Below are positions 36,547-46,395 of a stretch of DNA of 64,000 nucleotides, in pieces. How positions within the stretch are numbered: position 1 is the first letter of the stretch; each line of letters opens with the position of its first letter. Position numbers and translations under genes: made by a program. The notes beneath the pieces are model-generated. The model worked only from the letters and a program-made list of their open reading frames with translations, was not told the origin of the DNA and did no database searches. This DNA is from VBAS01 sp963773465 (GTDB taxonomy: Bacteria; Bacteroidota; Bacteroidia; Chitinophagales; Chitinophagaceae): the NCBI GenBank assembly GCA_963773465.1, contig CAVZBF010000004.1, forward strand, positions 1,054,001-1,118,000, read 5' to 3'.

Positions 36547-37662
36547 ATGAAGTTTATCGTTTCCTCTTCGGCTTTGTTGAAACAACTGCAGCACATTTCC
36601 GGTGTTATTAATGCCAATACAGTATTGCCTATTTTGGAAGATTTTTTATTTGAAGTAGAAAAAAATAAGCTGAGCGTTGTGGCTACTGATCTTGAAACCG
36701 TGATGAGAATTCAAATGGATATTGAAGCTAAAGACAGCGGTAAAGTTTGTATTCCTGCAAAGATCCTTTTGGATAGTTTAAAAAATATTCCCGATCAGCC
36801 ATTGACTTTTACTATTGATAAAAATTTCGGTATCGAGATCACAAGCGATAATGGTAAGTACAAAGTGATGGGGGAGAATCCCGATAATTTTCCTAAGGAA
36901 CCTTCTGCCGATGACACTACTTCATTTAAGGCAACTTCATCCGCATTGATCACCGCCATCAATAAAACATTATTTGCAGTTAGCAATGATGATCTGCGTC
37001 CTGCTATGACCGGTGTGTTTTTTGAACTGGATAAAAAAGGAATGCAATGTGTAGCTACCGATGCACATCGCCTTGTAAAATATAAGAGAACTGATGTAAG
37101 CTGTCCGAAAGGTGACAGCTTTATCGTTCCTAAAAAACCATTGACGCTTTTGAAATCTGCTTTACCCGCCAATGATGATGAGATCTCAATAAGCTATAAC
37201 AGCAATCATTTTTTTGTAAAGCATGGAACAACACAAATGAGTTGCCGGCTTATCGATGCCCGTTTCCCCGATTATAAAGTGGTAATTCCTACTGATAATC
37301 CTTACAAGCTTGTGGTCAACAAAAATGATTTCCAGGGAGCCTTGCGCCGGGTTAGTATTTTTAGTAACAAAAGCACTAACCAGGTTGTGCTTAGCATTGC
37401 AGGCAGCGAGCTTGAATTGACCGCACAGGATGTTGACTTTAGCTTTGAGGGAGATGAAAGAATGAAATGCCAGTATGATGGGGAAGATCTTGCGATCGCT
37501 TTCAATGCAAAATTTTTAATTGAAATGTTAAATGCTGCAGATAGCGATGATATAAAAATGGAACTTTCAACACCAACCAAGGCGGGAATCATTAAACCAA
37601 CCGAACAGGATGAAAACGAAGAGCTGATGATGCTGGTAATGCCGCTGATGCTGAATCAATAA
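36547..37662 (+). CDS. dnaN: DNA polymerase III subunit beta (sliding clamp)
   Basis: 371 residues from ATG 36547 (MKFIVSSSALLKQLQ), the usual N-terminus and length; a longer upstream frame is not family-like. Typical segments include NTVLPILEDFLFEV, GVFFELDKKGMQCVATDAHRL and the C-terminal LVMPLMLNQ that closes the ring. The clamp holds polymerases on DNA and organises repair proteins. It is not next to dnaA or recF here, so it gives no direct mark of an origin. Confidence 0.95.
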   Translation: MKFIVSSSALLKQLQHISGVINANTVLPILEDFLFEVEKNKLSVVATDLETVMRIQMDIEAKDSGKVCIPAKILLDSLKNIPDQPLTFTIDKNFGIEITSDNGKYKVMGENPDNFPKEPSADDTTSFKATSSALITAINKTLFAVSNDDLRPAMTGVFFELDKKGMQCVATDAHRLVKYKRTDVSCPKGDSFIVPKKPLTLLKSALPANDDEISISYNSNHFFVKHGTTQMSCRLIDARFPDYKVVIPTDNPYKLVVNKNDFQGALRRVSIFSNKSTNQVVLSIAGSELELTAQDVDFSFEGDERMKCQYDGEDLAIAFNAKFLIEMLNAADSDDIKMELSTPTKAGIIKPTEQDENEELMMLVMPLMLNQ

Positions 37663-37682
37663 ATTTCCTTACCAATATTTTT

Positions 37683-37838
37683 GGAGGCTGACACAAAAGT
37701 TGATGAAGCAAGGATCACAACGAACACAAAGAAACCACCAAGAACACAAAGTGCTAATAAAAAATAGAAACTTCTTTGTGCCCGTTGTGTGTACTTAGTG
37801 TTCTTCGTGTTACTTATAACTTTGAAACAACCTCTTTT
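37683..37838. repeat. Imperfect palindrome with ACACAAAG arms
   Basis: The left side (ATCACAACGAACACAAAGAA, then CAAGAACACAAAG) and right side (CTTCTTTGTGCCCGTTGTG, then ACTTAGTGTTCTTCGTG) are near complements around an AT-rich centre. Weaker outer arms GAGGCTGACACAAAAGTT and AACTTTGAAACAACCTC are also inverted. It fills the gap between dnaN and the DUF2007 gene and has no coding frame. Confidence 0.6.
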
Positions 37839-37851
37839 TTATTTTTATAAA

Positions 37852-38268
37852 ATGGAATTTGTAACTCTTCAGTCTTTTAATAACTACATGGATGCTCATT
37901 TGCTGATGACGCGTCTTGAAAGCGAGAATATAGAATGTTGGTTAAAAGATGAAAATACTGTTACCATTATCCCGATATTGACAAATATGGTTGGTGGAAT
38001 AAAATTACTTGTTAAAAAAGAAGACTTTGACCGTGCTGCAGAAATTTTCAAAGAAACTGAAAATAACCGCAGGCAGGCCATTCAATGTCCCAATTGCAAA
38101 AGCCATAATGTAGAATTGGTTAGCAGTCCCCGTAAAGTAACAAACTGGATCAGTGCAATCGTTACTTTTTTCCTGGGAGATTATGCATTGGGCGCAGGAA
38201 AAGTTAACCATTGCTTCGATTGCGGACGCGAATTTCCAAACAGTAACGAAACAGACACATCTGCTTAA
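37852..38268 (+). CDS. DUF2007-like protein with C-terminal zinc ribbon
   Basis: 138 residues from ATG 37852. The first 65 residues match the DUF2007 (putative signal-transducing) pattern: a strand-helix unit with DAHLLMTRLESENIECWLKDE and GIKLLVKKEDFDRA. The second half has two CxxC pairs (CPNCKSH and CFDCGREF), a likely zinc ribbon, around a short hydrophobic stretch. Function is not established for the family. It is followed 35 bases later by a hydroxylase gene. Confidence 0.75.
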   Translation: MEFVTLQSFNNYMDAHLLMTRLESENIECWLKDENTVTIIPILTNMVGGIKLLVKKEDFDRAAEIFKETENNRRQAIQCPNCKSHNVELVSSPRKVTNWISAIVTFFLGDYALGAGKVNHCFDCGREFPNSNETDTSA

Positions 38269-38303
38269 CTTTTTTTGGCGTAACTTTTCATCAAACAATC
38301 GCT

Positions 38304-39131
38304 ATGTGGGATTCCTTAAAGGAATATTTTAGTACGCTTGAACAACGTCCGCTTGAAAGGCTGGCTTTTATTGTCGGCAGCCTGCTTATTCTTTGGATGA
38401 TAGAAGGGGCTATCCCGTTATTGTCGCTGAAATATAAAAAGAATAAAACCCGTCATGCCGCTATCAATCTTTTCTTTACCGTTATACACCTGGTTATCCA
38501 TACCGGCTTTGGTGTGTTAATTGTTTTTCTTTCTGATTTGGCGGCCACCGAAAAGTTCGGTTTGGTGTATTGGTTAAATGCCTCCGTGGTTGCATCAATC
38601 ATAATTTCTGCGTTGCTGCTTGATTTCTTTGGCGGATGGCTTTCTCATCTTATAGAACATAAGATCCCATTGTTCTGGCGCATGCACATTATCCATCATG
38701 CCGATAACAATGTAGATGTAACTACCGGGCTGCGGCATCACCCGCTGGAAAGTATATGGCGTGGTTTGTTCTTTTTAATTGCAATTGTTATAAGCGGTGC
38801 TCCTATTTATGCTGTAATGATCTATCAGACACTGCTGACTGTTTTTACAGGAATTACCCATGCAAATATTTCTTTGCCAAAGCCGGTGGATAAGATCATG
38901 AGTTATATTCTTGTTTCGCCAAACATGCACAAAGTGCATCATCATTGGAAACAACCTTATACCGATAGCAACTATGGCGGCGTGTTTTCAATTTGGGATA
39001 GAATTTTCGGAACGTACCGGGTCCTTGATCCAAAAGAACTTCGCTACGGACTTGACCGTTATTATCCAAATGAAAAAGATGAGGACCTGGTTGCTTTATT
39101 AAAAAAGCCGTTTCAGAAACTGGATTATTAA
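38304..39131 (+). CDS. Sterol desaturase/fatty-acid hydroxylase superfamily membrane enzyme
   Basis: 275 residues with four to five membrane helices. The di-iron histidine motifs are present in order: HLIEHKIPLFWRMHIIHHAD at about 115-134, RHHPLE at about 144 and HKVHHHW at about 212. The enzymes insert or remove hydroxyl or double bonds in lipid chains using O2; the lipid is unknown. Members are frequent in aerobic Bacteroidota. The ATG at 38304 follows the previous gene by 35 bases. Confidence 0.87.
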   Translation: MWDSLKEYFSTLEQRPLERLAFIVGSLLILWMIEGAIPLLSLKYKKNKTRHAAINLFFTVIHLVIHTGFGVLIVFLSDLAATEKFGLVYWLNASVVASIIISALLLDFFGGWLSHLIEHKIPLFWRMHIIHHADNNVDVTTGLRHHPLESIWRGLFFLIAIVISGAPIYAVMIYQTLLTVFTGITHANISLPKPVDKIMSYILVSPNMHKVHHHWKQPYTDSNYGGVFSIWDRIFGTYRVLDPKELRYGLDRYYPNEKDEDLVALLKKPFQKLDY

Positions 39132-39209
39132 TTATTAATTACTGATTATTAATTATTCAAATAAGTGACAGCCTTAATAATTAATAATAAATAATGAATA
39201 ATCAGTAAA
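39127..39209. repeat. AT-rich ATTATTAATTA palindromic repeat
   Basis: Left units TTATTAATTATTAATTACTG and right units ending AATGAATAATCAGTAA are near complements about a GTGACAGCC centre. It overlaps the last codons of the hydroxylase gene and ends just before the GTG start of kdsB. The high AT content makes chance pairing more likely than for the other repeats. Confidence 0.5.
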
Positions 39210-39217
39210 CTTGCTTC

Positions 39218-39940
39218 GTGAAAATTTTTGCCGTTATTCCCGCCCGCTATGCAGCTACACGTTTTCCCGGCAAGCTTATGCAGTTGCTGGGAGGCAAAAC
39301 GATCATCCGGCATGTATATGAAAATACCGTTGCTACGAATTTATTTAATGATGTTTTTGTTATTACCGACAGCGATATTATTTATGGTGAGATAACAAAA
39401 AACGGCGGCAAAGCGATCAGGAGTAAAAAGGAACATGAAAGCGGGAGTGATAGAATTGCCGAGGCTGTTGCTGATATGAATGTCGATATAATTGTAAACG
39501 TGCAGGGTGACGAGCCATTTATAAAAAAAGAACCGTTGGAAAAATTGGTCCGCCTTTTTGATGATGCAAATGTGCAGGTGGCATCCCTGATGAGAAAAAT
39601 TTCAAGAGAAGAAGCAGAAAACCCCAATAATGTAAAATGTGTTACGGATAAATCCGGTTATGCGCTTTATTTCAGCAGGAGTACCATTCCGTTTCAAAGA
39701 GATTTTGGGTTGAGCGCCAATTATTTTTTGCATGTGGGAGTGTATGCCTATAGAAAAGATATGCTGATGAATTTTACCCGGTGGCCGCAATCCGCATTGG
39801 AAAAAACGGAGAAGCTGGAGCAATTAAGATACCTGGAAAATGGGGTCCGGATAAAGATGGCTGAAACCGACTATAATAATATCGCCATTGATACACAGGA
39901 AGATTTAGAAAAAGCAAAAAAAATTTGGGGCTCGCTATAA
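39218..39940 (+). CDS. kdsB: 3-deoxy-manno-octulosonate cytidylyltransferase
   Basis: 240 residues from a GTG start. The CTP-binding N-terminus IPARYAATRFPGK is followed by NVQGDEPFIKKE and a late HVGVYAYRKDML and TEKLEQLRYLENG, as in KdsB. The enzyme activates Kdo with CTP for lipopolysaccharide core synthesis in the cytoplasm, so the cell has an LPS-type outer membrane. No other Kdo gene is adjacent. Confidence 0.95.
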   Translation: MKIFAVIPARYAATRFPGKLMQLLGGKTIIRHVYENTVATNLFNDVFVITDSDIIYGEITKNGGKAIRSKKEHESGSDRIAEAVADMNVDIIVNVQGDEPFIKKEPLEKLVRLFDDANVQVASLMRKISREEAENPNNVKCVTDKSGYALYFSRSTIPFQRDFGLSANYFLHVGVYAYRKDMLMNFTRWPQSALEKTEKLEQLRYLENGVRIKMAETDYNNIAIDTQEDLEKAKKIWGSL

Positions 39941-39948
39941 TTTTGGAC

Positions 39949-40059
39949 TGTCTCAGTTTGAAATCAGATATTTATATAACCACAGCGAACGCAGCGAAAC
40001 ACGGCGTTTTATGCTGTGTTTCTTTGTGACCGCCGTGGTTTATAAACGAAATTGAGACA
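39949..40059. repeat. MITE-like palindromic element, second copy with outer arms
   Basis: Outer arms TGTCTCAGTTTG (39949-39960) and GAAATTGAGACA (40048-40059) are inverted with 10 of 12 matches. The interior has AACCACAGCGAACGCAGCGA and GTGACCGCCGTGGTT arms. This is the same plan as at 11430-11552, with diverged inner sequence. It lies between kdsB and corA. Confidence 0.75.
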
Positions 40060-40116
40060 CCACGATATTTTTTCGCTTTCTTTTCTAAAAAAAATCTTTA
40101 CTAACTTACTGCTGTT

Positions 40117-41226
40117 ATGAATGTAAAGCTGAAGCCTGAAAAATATCTTCGTTATCTCGTTCCGTTTAATTTATTCGGCACCCGGCGGACCCGTGAAATA
40201 TTAAGTCAAAACCCTACAATTATTCCGCTTCGTGAAGATTCGAAGGAAATAAAAATTACGGTGTATGATTACAATGCTGAGTCTATGGACGTGCAGGAAA
40301 CCGAAAACGTAACAGAATGTTTCAAATTTTTATCCCGCAATACCGTAACATGGATCAATATTGATGGCATTCGTAAAGCGGATGTAGAGACGCTCTGCAA
40401 TTATTTTGGCGTGCACCCTTTGATACAGGAAGATATCATGAGTATAAACCAGCGCCCAAAAATGGACGACATCGACAATATCCTTTTTTGCCTGCTGAAC
40501 ATGCTATATTATAATCCGCAAAAGAACACTGTAGAACAAGAGCAGATCAGCATTGTTGTTGGAAAGAATTTTGTTTTGAGCTTCCAGGAAGATGCCAATC
40601 GCGATGTTTTTAATTCACTGAGAGAAAAAATGAAATTAGCCAATAGCCGGCTGCGGCAGGCGGGTCCAGATTATTTATGTTATACAATGCTTGACCTGAT
40701 CGTGGACCATTATTTTATCGTAATGGAAAACCTTGGCGATCAAATTGAAGACCTGGAAGAAGAAGTAGTAAGAAGTTCAACCCAGCGATCATTGGCACAA
40801 ATTAACCAGCTTCGTAAAGAGATAATTGTGTTAAAAAGAAATATATCGCCGGTTCGTGATCTTGTAAATGGTTTTATCCGCAGCGACAGCGAACTGCTTG
40901 ATGATCGAAGCACCAAATATTTTAAAGACATCTATGATCATATTGTGCAGGCAAATGATCTAAGCGAAACATACCGTGATATGATGATCAACATGCACGA
41001 TCTCTATCTTAACAATGTTAATTTGAAAATGAACGAGGTGATGAAGGTGATGGCCATAGTAACCTGCCTGATGGCGCCGGCAACTGTTATTGGTGGCATA
41101 TTCGGAATGAACTTTGAAACCATCCCCTGGCTGCACAACCCTTATGGATTTTTTGGCGCCGTTCTGGTCATGCTCGCTATTCCCATTATAATGCTTTGGA
41201 TGTTTCGGAAAAGAGGCTGGTTCTAA
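40117..41226 (+). CDS. corA: CorA-family magnesium/cobalt transporter
   Basis: 369 residues. The large cytoplasmic domain (HPLIQEDIMSINQRPKMDD, then long helices around 220-300) leads to two C-terminal membrane helices with the family's pore signature IFGMNFE at about residues 328-334. CorA channels bring in Mg2+ and some Co2+. The 3' end overlaps the convergent acetyltransferase gene by four bases. Confidence 0.93.
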   Translation: MNVKLKPEKYLRYLVPFNLFGTRRTREILSQNPTIIPLREDSKEIKITVYDYNAESMDVQETENVTECFKFLSRNTVTWINIDGIRKADVETLCNYFGVHPLIQEDIMSINQRPKMDDIDNILFCLLNMLYYNPQKNTVEQEQISIVVGKNFVLSFQEDANRDVFNSLREKMKLANSRLRQAGPDYLCYTMLDLIVDHYFIVMENLGDQIEDLEEEVVRSSTQRSLAQINQLRKEIIVLKRNISPVRDLVNGFIRSDSELLDDRSTKYFKDIYDHIVQANDLSETYRDMMINMHDLYLNNVNLKMNEVMKVMAIVTCLMAPATVIGGIFGMNFETIPWLHNPYGFFGAVLVMLAIPIIMLWMFRKRGWF

Positions 41227-41660
41227 ATATCCTTACGGTAGAAAAAATCTGTTTCTTTTATCCATCCGTTTTTTTCGTAAACCTTTTGTGCGGTAAAATT
41301 ATCGGCTGCGGTTTGCAACAACAGCCACTTTGAATTTGTTTCTTCTCCAAATTCTTTTGCGGCATTTAATAAAGCAGTAGCGGCACCGGTTCCCCTTGCT
41401 TTTTCATCCACATACAGATCATTAAGCAGCCAGGTTCTTTGCATGCTTACAGAAGAAAAAATCGGGAAGAGCTGGGTGAAGCCGACCAGGTCCTTTCCTT
41501 CTTCCGCCACAAAGATCACCGACTCTTTTCTTTTCATTCTTTTTTTCAAAAATGATCTTGCGCTGCCAATAGCAGATTGCTGTTTATAAAAGATCCTGTA
41601 TTTATCAAACAAGACTGAAAGCTGATCGATATCTTTTTTCTTTACCCTGCGAATAAGCAT
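41223..41660 (-). CDS. GNAT-family N-acetyltransferase
   Basis: 145 residues showing the acetyl-CoA-binding pattern: WLLNDLYVDEKARGTGAATALLNAA (strand 4, then the RGTG pyrophosphate loop; quoted here only as landmarks) and LQTAADNFTAQKVYEKNGW near the end. The family acetylates amines on small molecules or proteins; the acceptor cannot be deduced. Six bases separate it from the upstream NHL-protein gene, suggesting shared transcription. Confidence 0.83.
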   Translation of the reverse strand: MLIRRVKKKDIDQLSVLFDKYRIFYKQQSAIGSARSFLKKRMKRKESVIFVAEEGKDLVGFTQLFPIFSSVSMQRTWLLNDLYVDEKARGTGAATALLNAAKEFGEETNSKWLLLQTAADNFTAQKVYEKNGWIKETDFFYRKDI

Positions 41661-41666
41661 TGGCTT

Positions 41667-42698
41667 TTATTTTACCGGCTCAAATTTATACGGATATACT
41701 TTGCCAGAGTTCCATTGACACACATACAAGTTTTCTTCGTCATCCACCATTACATCATGCGGATGTTTAAAAAGTTTTTCTGTTTGATAAAAAGTTTTCA
41801 GCTTGTTGTTTTCATACGCTGCCGCCGAGCCGCAAAGCACGGAAACAACTTTATTCTCTTTATTGAGAACAATAACAAATCCGGAATCAACATTATCAAG
41901 ATTGGGAGAACGCAGAACCGCCGCATATAAATAATTTCCTTTAATAACCGGCCGGCAGACACAAGCTCCCGGTAAAGAAATCGTTTCGATATATTCCCCT
42001 TTCATTGAAAACCGTTTAAAACAGCAGCGGGTCCGGTCTGTGATAATTAATGTTTCCGGCAAGGTGCGGCGGTCAATGGTAATTCCATGTGCATTATCCA
42101 AATATTTTTCTTCATTTCCCCTGCCCCCAAAAATGTTCTTTATTTTTCCCTGCGCATCATAATGAGTGATGTACTGCATGCCATAGCCATCAGCCAGATA
42201 GATCTCTCCATCTTTTGTGATCGCCGTTTCCGTTGGAATAAATCTCTTGGGATCAACATATTTTTCTGATTCAACGGGATATTTCCATGTTTGCAAGATC
42301 TTTCCATCCATTGTTGTTTTATAAAATTCATTCTTGTCCGTATCGGTAACAAAAAGAAATTGTTCTTTATCGCCCCAGATAGTCAATCCATGCCCGCCGG
42401 GAAAATCATGGCCCCATGTTTCTAATAATTTTCCCTTCTTATCAAAAAAGATGACATTGTTTTTTGTTTCATTGGTTAATAACACGATCCTGCCCCGGGC
42501 GTCCTGCACCATTTCATGACAATCTTTTACGGGTAGAGTTGCAGCATCTGCTTTTACCCAATCTTTCACGAGCTTATACCGCTTTTCATTCTGCCCGTAT
42601 ATTATTTCGTCATTAACAACGTCAAATAATTTTTCTTTGGCAATCATGCTGCCTGCGATCAGCAAGCTGCCGTTTTGTATAAATTCTTTTCTTTTCAT
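41667..42698 (-). CDS. Exported NHL/six-bladed beta-propeller protein
   Basis: 343 residues. The N-terminus MKRKEFIQNGSLLIAG resembles a signal in substrates of Bacteroidota exporters, though no twin arginine is seen. Repeated propeller blades contain GHGLTIWGDKEQFLFVTD, GEIYLADGYGMQYI and HPHDVMVDDEENLYVCQW, similar to peptidylglycine lyase and NHL families. It likely acts outside the inner membrane in binding or lyase-type chemistry. It is the last of four minus-strand genes that begin at 49021. Confidence 0.78.
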   Translation of the reverse strand: MKRKEFIQNGSLLIAGSMIAKEKLFDVVNDEIIYGQNEKRYKLVKDWVKADAATLPVKDCHEMVQDARGRIVLLTNETKNNVIFFDKKGKLLETWGHDFPGGHGLTIWGDKEQFLFVTDTDKNEFYKTTMDGKILQTWKYPVESEKYVDPKRFIPTETAITKDGEIYLADGYGMQYITHYDAQGKIKNIFGGRGNEEKYLDNAHGITIDRRTLPETLIITDRTRCCFKRFSMKGEYIETISLPGACVCRPVIKGNYLYAAVLRSPNLDNVDSGFVIVLNKENKVVSVLCGSAAAYENNKLKTFYQTEKLFKHPHDVMVDDEENLYVCQWNSGKVYPYKFEPVK

Positions 42699-42749
42699 CT
42701 GTCAATATTTATTGTTTTTTGGCCAGATGGATCTTACGATTCATATTGC

Positions 42750-44916
42750 TTAATTAAAAAATACTTCATCAATAAAAAACCAGCCTTTATCACCTTTGCC
42801 CGGGTGCCACGGCGGTAACTTACCAATATTCTTTGCAATTATTTTATAATATTTATGGGCCGCCGGTTCGAGATCGATTTTAATTCCTTCCACCCGCACA
42901 ACATCTTTTTCTTCTTTAGTGGTCTGCGGTGGTGATAGTTTTTTCAACAACTTTAATTTGTCCTTATCATCACCACCCCATATTTCTATTTCCGCAGGTG
43001 GCATCAGGTAAGATTGAACGTTCTTATTATAACTTATCGAGATGCTGCTGATCGTTTGCACAGTATCAAAATTAAAGACTGCGGCAAAAGGTTTTTCCCT
43101 GAACCCAAGCCACGCAGCATCTCCAAAGTTATCCGCTGTTCCCTTTTTCAAATCGATCAGCGTCATTGCTCCATCGCCTTTGTACTTTTCGTTTGGTTGA
43201 TTTACTAATTCTGCACCAGAAGGTTTAATTCCTTTTTTGAAAAAAGAAAATTCTGCTGTCGGGCTGCTGTACCATCCGGGTCTTACCGCTTTTGCTTTTA
43301 TTATTGCGAATCCATCAACGGAAAGAGGCCCATTATATATTGGGGATGATGTGCTGTCCGGATCACTGTCATCTGTTGTGTAGCGTATTGTTACTCCTCC
43401 TACCTGGTGTTTTAATTCGATCTTTTCGTTTGCGTTCAAAATAAATTCTTCGTTCTTTATTGCCGGTGGCGTTAATGTAAGTATTTCGTTTGCATCCGGC
43501 ACATAGCCGCTGTTAAACGTTATTTTTTTGCTTTGTTTCTGTAACTCTGTTGCTTCAGCGGCAGAAATATTTGTATTCCAAATAAAAACTTCTTTCAACG
43601 AATCAAGTTGTGAAAATGCCGGGGCAGCATTTTTATCAATCTTTGTTCCGGCAAGTGAAAGAGACCGGAGGTTTTTTAGTTTTTTCAATTCTCCTATACC
43701 ATCATTTGTAATCGAAGAATTATTTAAAACCAGTTTTTCAAGATTACTGAATTGATTTATCGTTTTCATATCCGCGTCTTCTACAGGCATATTTCCTAAA
43801 TTGAGTACAACAAGCTGTTCTTTTACTTTTAATAGTTCGTCCAGCTTCTTCCTGTCAAATTTTTCCCTGACAAAAAAATCTGCCTGCAGTGCCGGTGAGT
43901 TTTGCGATAAAGGAAATACCGAACAAAACGGGCCGCTCATCTTTTGCACCAGCGTAGCAGGAGCGGCGGCAAATGAATATTTTCTTTCTTCTAATTCTTT
44001 TGGTAAATGAATAAACTTCGATGCAAGGATCTTTAACGTATCATCATCTTCATAATCTTTCACCGGCTTGTTCATATCGGCACCGGATTGTACCCACGCA
44101 AACAGAAGATCGATCTCATCCTGGCTTAGCTGTGGCTTTCCTTTGGGCGGCATGTGCTTTTTATCTTCATCAGGTAAATTGATGTTTTGAATAATATGAC
44201 TATTCAATGCATCTCCTGATACCCATATCGGGCCATTCTTTCCTCCCTTCAAAATTTTTTCGTCTGTTGTCATTACCAATTCGCCTTTTGCTTTCCTTTC
44301 ATTATGACAGGAAAAACATTTTGATTTCAGGATCGGACGAACGGCTGCTGCGAATAAAGAACTGCTGTCCGTAATTTTTACTTCTTCTGTTTCTTCTTCC
44401 CCACGTACAGGTTGCCACACAAATCCTTCACCATGTGTAAGCGTAGAGCCGAAGTGGCTGCCAATGATCATTACTATCAATGCTACAGTGATCATTGCTC
44501 CGAAAAGTAATTTCTTTTGCGGCGCCGATTGAAAGATCATCAACAACGAATACGACAAGATCGCAGTTACAATTCCAAGAACTTTATGTTTTAAAAGAAT
44601 GCTCTCATCATAGCCCCCTTCTCTTGAAAGAAAGAATCCCATCAATGCGGTAAGCGATGCAGTGAATGCAGTAACCTGCAGCACAAGAATAAATATATTT
44701 TGAAAAGAACCTGCATCAATATTTTTTCTTCCCAGCCATATTATAAAAGAGATAATAAGCAGCCCGATCGGTAAGATGAAGCAACAGCGGGTGCATTCTT
44801 CCTATCACTTGTAGTGATGGCGGCAGTGATACTTTGTTTTGAAAGAATAGCAAAAACAAAAGCATCACAATAATAAAAAAACTAAGATTGGATAAAATGC
44901 GCTGGAATAATTTCAT
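42750..44916 (-). pseudogene. Membrane c-type cytochrome-domain protein with LRR and chitobiase-like domains, one frameshift
   Basis: ATG at 44914-44916 starts several membrane helices (FFIIVMLLFLLFF, then HPLLLHL), the start of a DUF2231-like region. The frame breaks near 44780; deleting one A gives HLPIGLLIISFIIWLG and continuation in the second frame. Next come a haem motif CFSCHNERKAKGEL, a short leucine-rich segment (LVLNLGNMPVEDADM, NLRSLSLAGTKI), a chitobiase C-terminal-like beta domain (IRYTTDDSDPDSTSSPIYNG) and an end domain resembling a discoidin fold. Rejoined length is about 720 residues. The partner genes upstream are DUF1501 and DUF1549/1553 proteins. Confidence 0.8.
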
Positions 44917-44925
44917 TCTTCTTTT

Positions 44926-46377
44926 TTATGCAAGTATTCCTTTCACTACTTCGCCTGCAACATCCGTTAACCGGTAGCGGCGACCAAGATGTTTAAAAAC
45001 AAGTTTTTCATGATGCAGTCCCATCAGGTGCAGAACTGTTGCATGAAAATCATTTATATGAACAGGATCCTGAACAATGTTATAACCAAACTCATCTGTT
45101 TCACCATAAGAAACACCTGGCTTAATGCCGCCACCCGCCATCCAAATGCTATAACATCTTGGGTGATGATCGCGGCCATAATTATCTTTGGTCAGGTCTC
45201 CCTGGCAGTAATTCGTTCTTCCGAATTCTCCTCCCCATATCACCAGCGTTTCATCCAGCAATCCTCTTTGTTTAAGGTCCATCACCAATGCTGCTGATGC
45301 ACGGTCAGTATCTTTTGCCTGACCCGGCATTTCACCAACAAGATTGCCATGCTGGTCCCATCCCTGGTGATAAAGCTGAACAAATCTTACTCCCGCTTCC
45401 GAAAGTTTTCTTGCAAGCAAACAATTAGCGGCATAAGTTCCCGGCACCAGACATTCAGGGCCATACATTTTTATTATCTGATCCGATTCTTTTGAAAAAT
45501 CCGTAAGCTCGGGTACTGCGGTTTGCATCCGGTACGCCATTTCGTATTGCTCAACTTTTGTTTTTATTTCCGGATCGCCGAATTCTTCAAATGACAATGC
45601 ATTCAATTTTGCTAACTCATCAAGCATTCTTCTCCTGTCTACTTTATCCGCACCTTCCGGGTTATTAAGATATAAAACTCTTTCATCGCTGTTGCTGAAC
45701 TGCACTCCCTGGTGAACGCTGTCAAGAAAACCATTGGTCCAAAGTTTTGAATAAACACCTTGCCCGTTTCCTTTTCCTCTTGAAAGCAACACACAAAATG
45801 CAGGAAGATTTTTATTCTCGCTTCCCAAACCATAGCTAAGCCATGAGCCCATGCTTGGCCTGTTCCCTTGTTGAGCTCCTGTTTGTATAAATGTCAAAGC
45901 TGGATCATGATTGATAGCTTCTGTATGCATTGTTTTTATCACGCAAATATCATCGGCGATCTTTGCAATGTTTGGAAACAATTCACTGATCCATGTTCCC
46001 GACTGGCCATGCTGCTTGAATTCAAATTTTGATCCTACCATTGGGAATTTTTCCTGGTTAGCGGTCATGCCTGTTAATCGCTGACCCATTCTTATCGATG
46101 CAGGCAGGTCTTCGCCCATTCTTTTGATCAGCGTTGGTTTATAATCGAAACTTTCCAGTTGCGAAGGGGCGCCATTTTGAAAAAGATAAATGATGCGTTT
46201 TGCTTTGGGTGCAAAATGCGCAAGTCCGACCGGCGGTAACATTTCGCCAGATCCGCTACTGAAAAGATCTTTTACCAGCAGCGAACCCAATGCAACACTG
46301 CCAAGGCCGATGCTCAGCTTACCAAGAAAATGTTTTCTTGTAATGTTCAGCCTGTTCTCAAAAAATTCGTTTGCCAT
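44926..46377 (-). CDS. DUF1501 family protein
   Basis: 483 residues from ATG 46375-46377. An N-terminal segment with RKHFLGKLSIGLGSVALG looks like a signal. DUF1501 landmarks follow: RIIYLFQNGAPSQLESFDYKP, GTWISELFPNIAKIADD, LVIWGGEFGRT, and HHPRCYSIWMAGGGIKPG. The fold belongs to the alkaline phosphatase/sulfatase-like group. These genes usually sit beside cytochrome/DUF1553 genes, as here, but their reaction is not established. It is followed nine bases later by the DUF2231/cytochrome gene. Confidence 0.88.
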   Translation of the reverse strand: MANEFFENRLNITRKHFLGKLSIGLGSVALGSLLVKDLFSSGSGEMLPPVGLAHFAPKAKRIIYLFQNGAPSQLESFDYKPTLIKRMGEDLPASIRMGQRLTGMTANQEKFPMVGSKFEFKQHGQSGTWISELFPNIAKIADDICVIKTMHTEAINHDPALTFIQTGAQQGNRPSMGSWLSYGLGSENKNLPAFCVLLSRGKGNGQGVYSKLWTNGFLDSVHQGVQFSNSDERVLYLNNPEGADKVDRRRMLDELAKLNALSFEEFGDPEIKTKVEQYEMAYRMQTAVPELTDFSKESDQIIKMYGPECLVPGTYAANCLLARKLSEAGVRFVQLYHQGWDQHGNLVGEMPGQAKDTDRASAALVMDLKQRGLLDETLVIWGGEFGRTNYCQGDLTKDNYGRDHHPRCYSIWMAGGGIKPGVSYGETDEFGYNIVQDPVHINDFHATVLHLMGLHHEKLVFKHLGRRYRLTDVAGEVVKGILA

Positions 46378-46395
46378 GAAGTTTATTTTATCCAT

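Noticed and set aside
36400..36547. dnaN upstream region as replication origin
   Set aside because: No dnaA gene, no cluster of DnaA-box-like sites; only a promoter-like pair.
39127..39209. AT-rich repeat as a second origin or CRISPR-like array
   Set aside because: Units are irregular, no spacers of constant length, no DnaA-box-like sequences.
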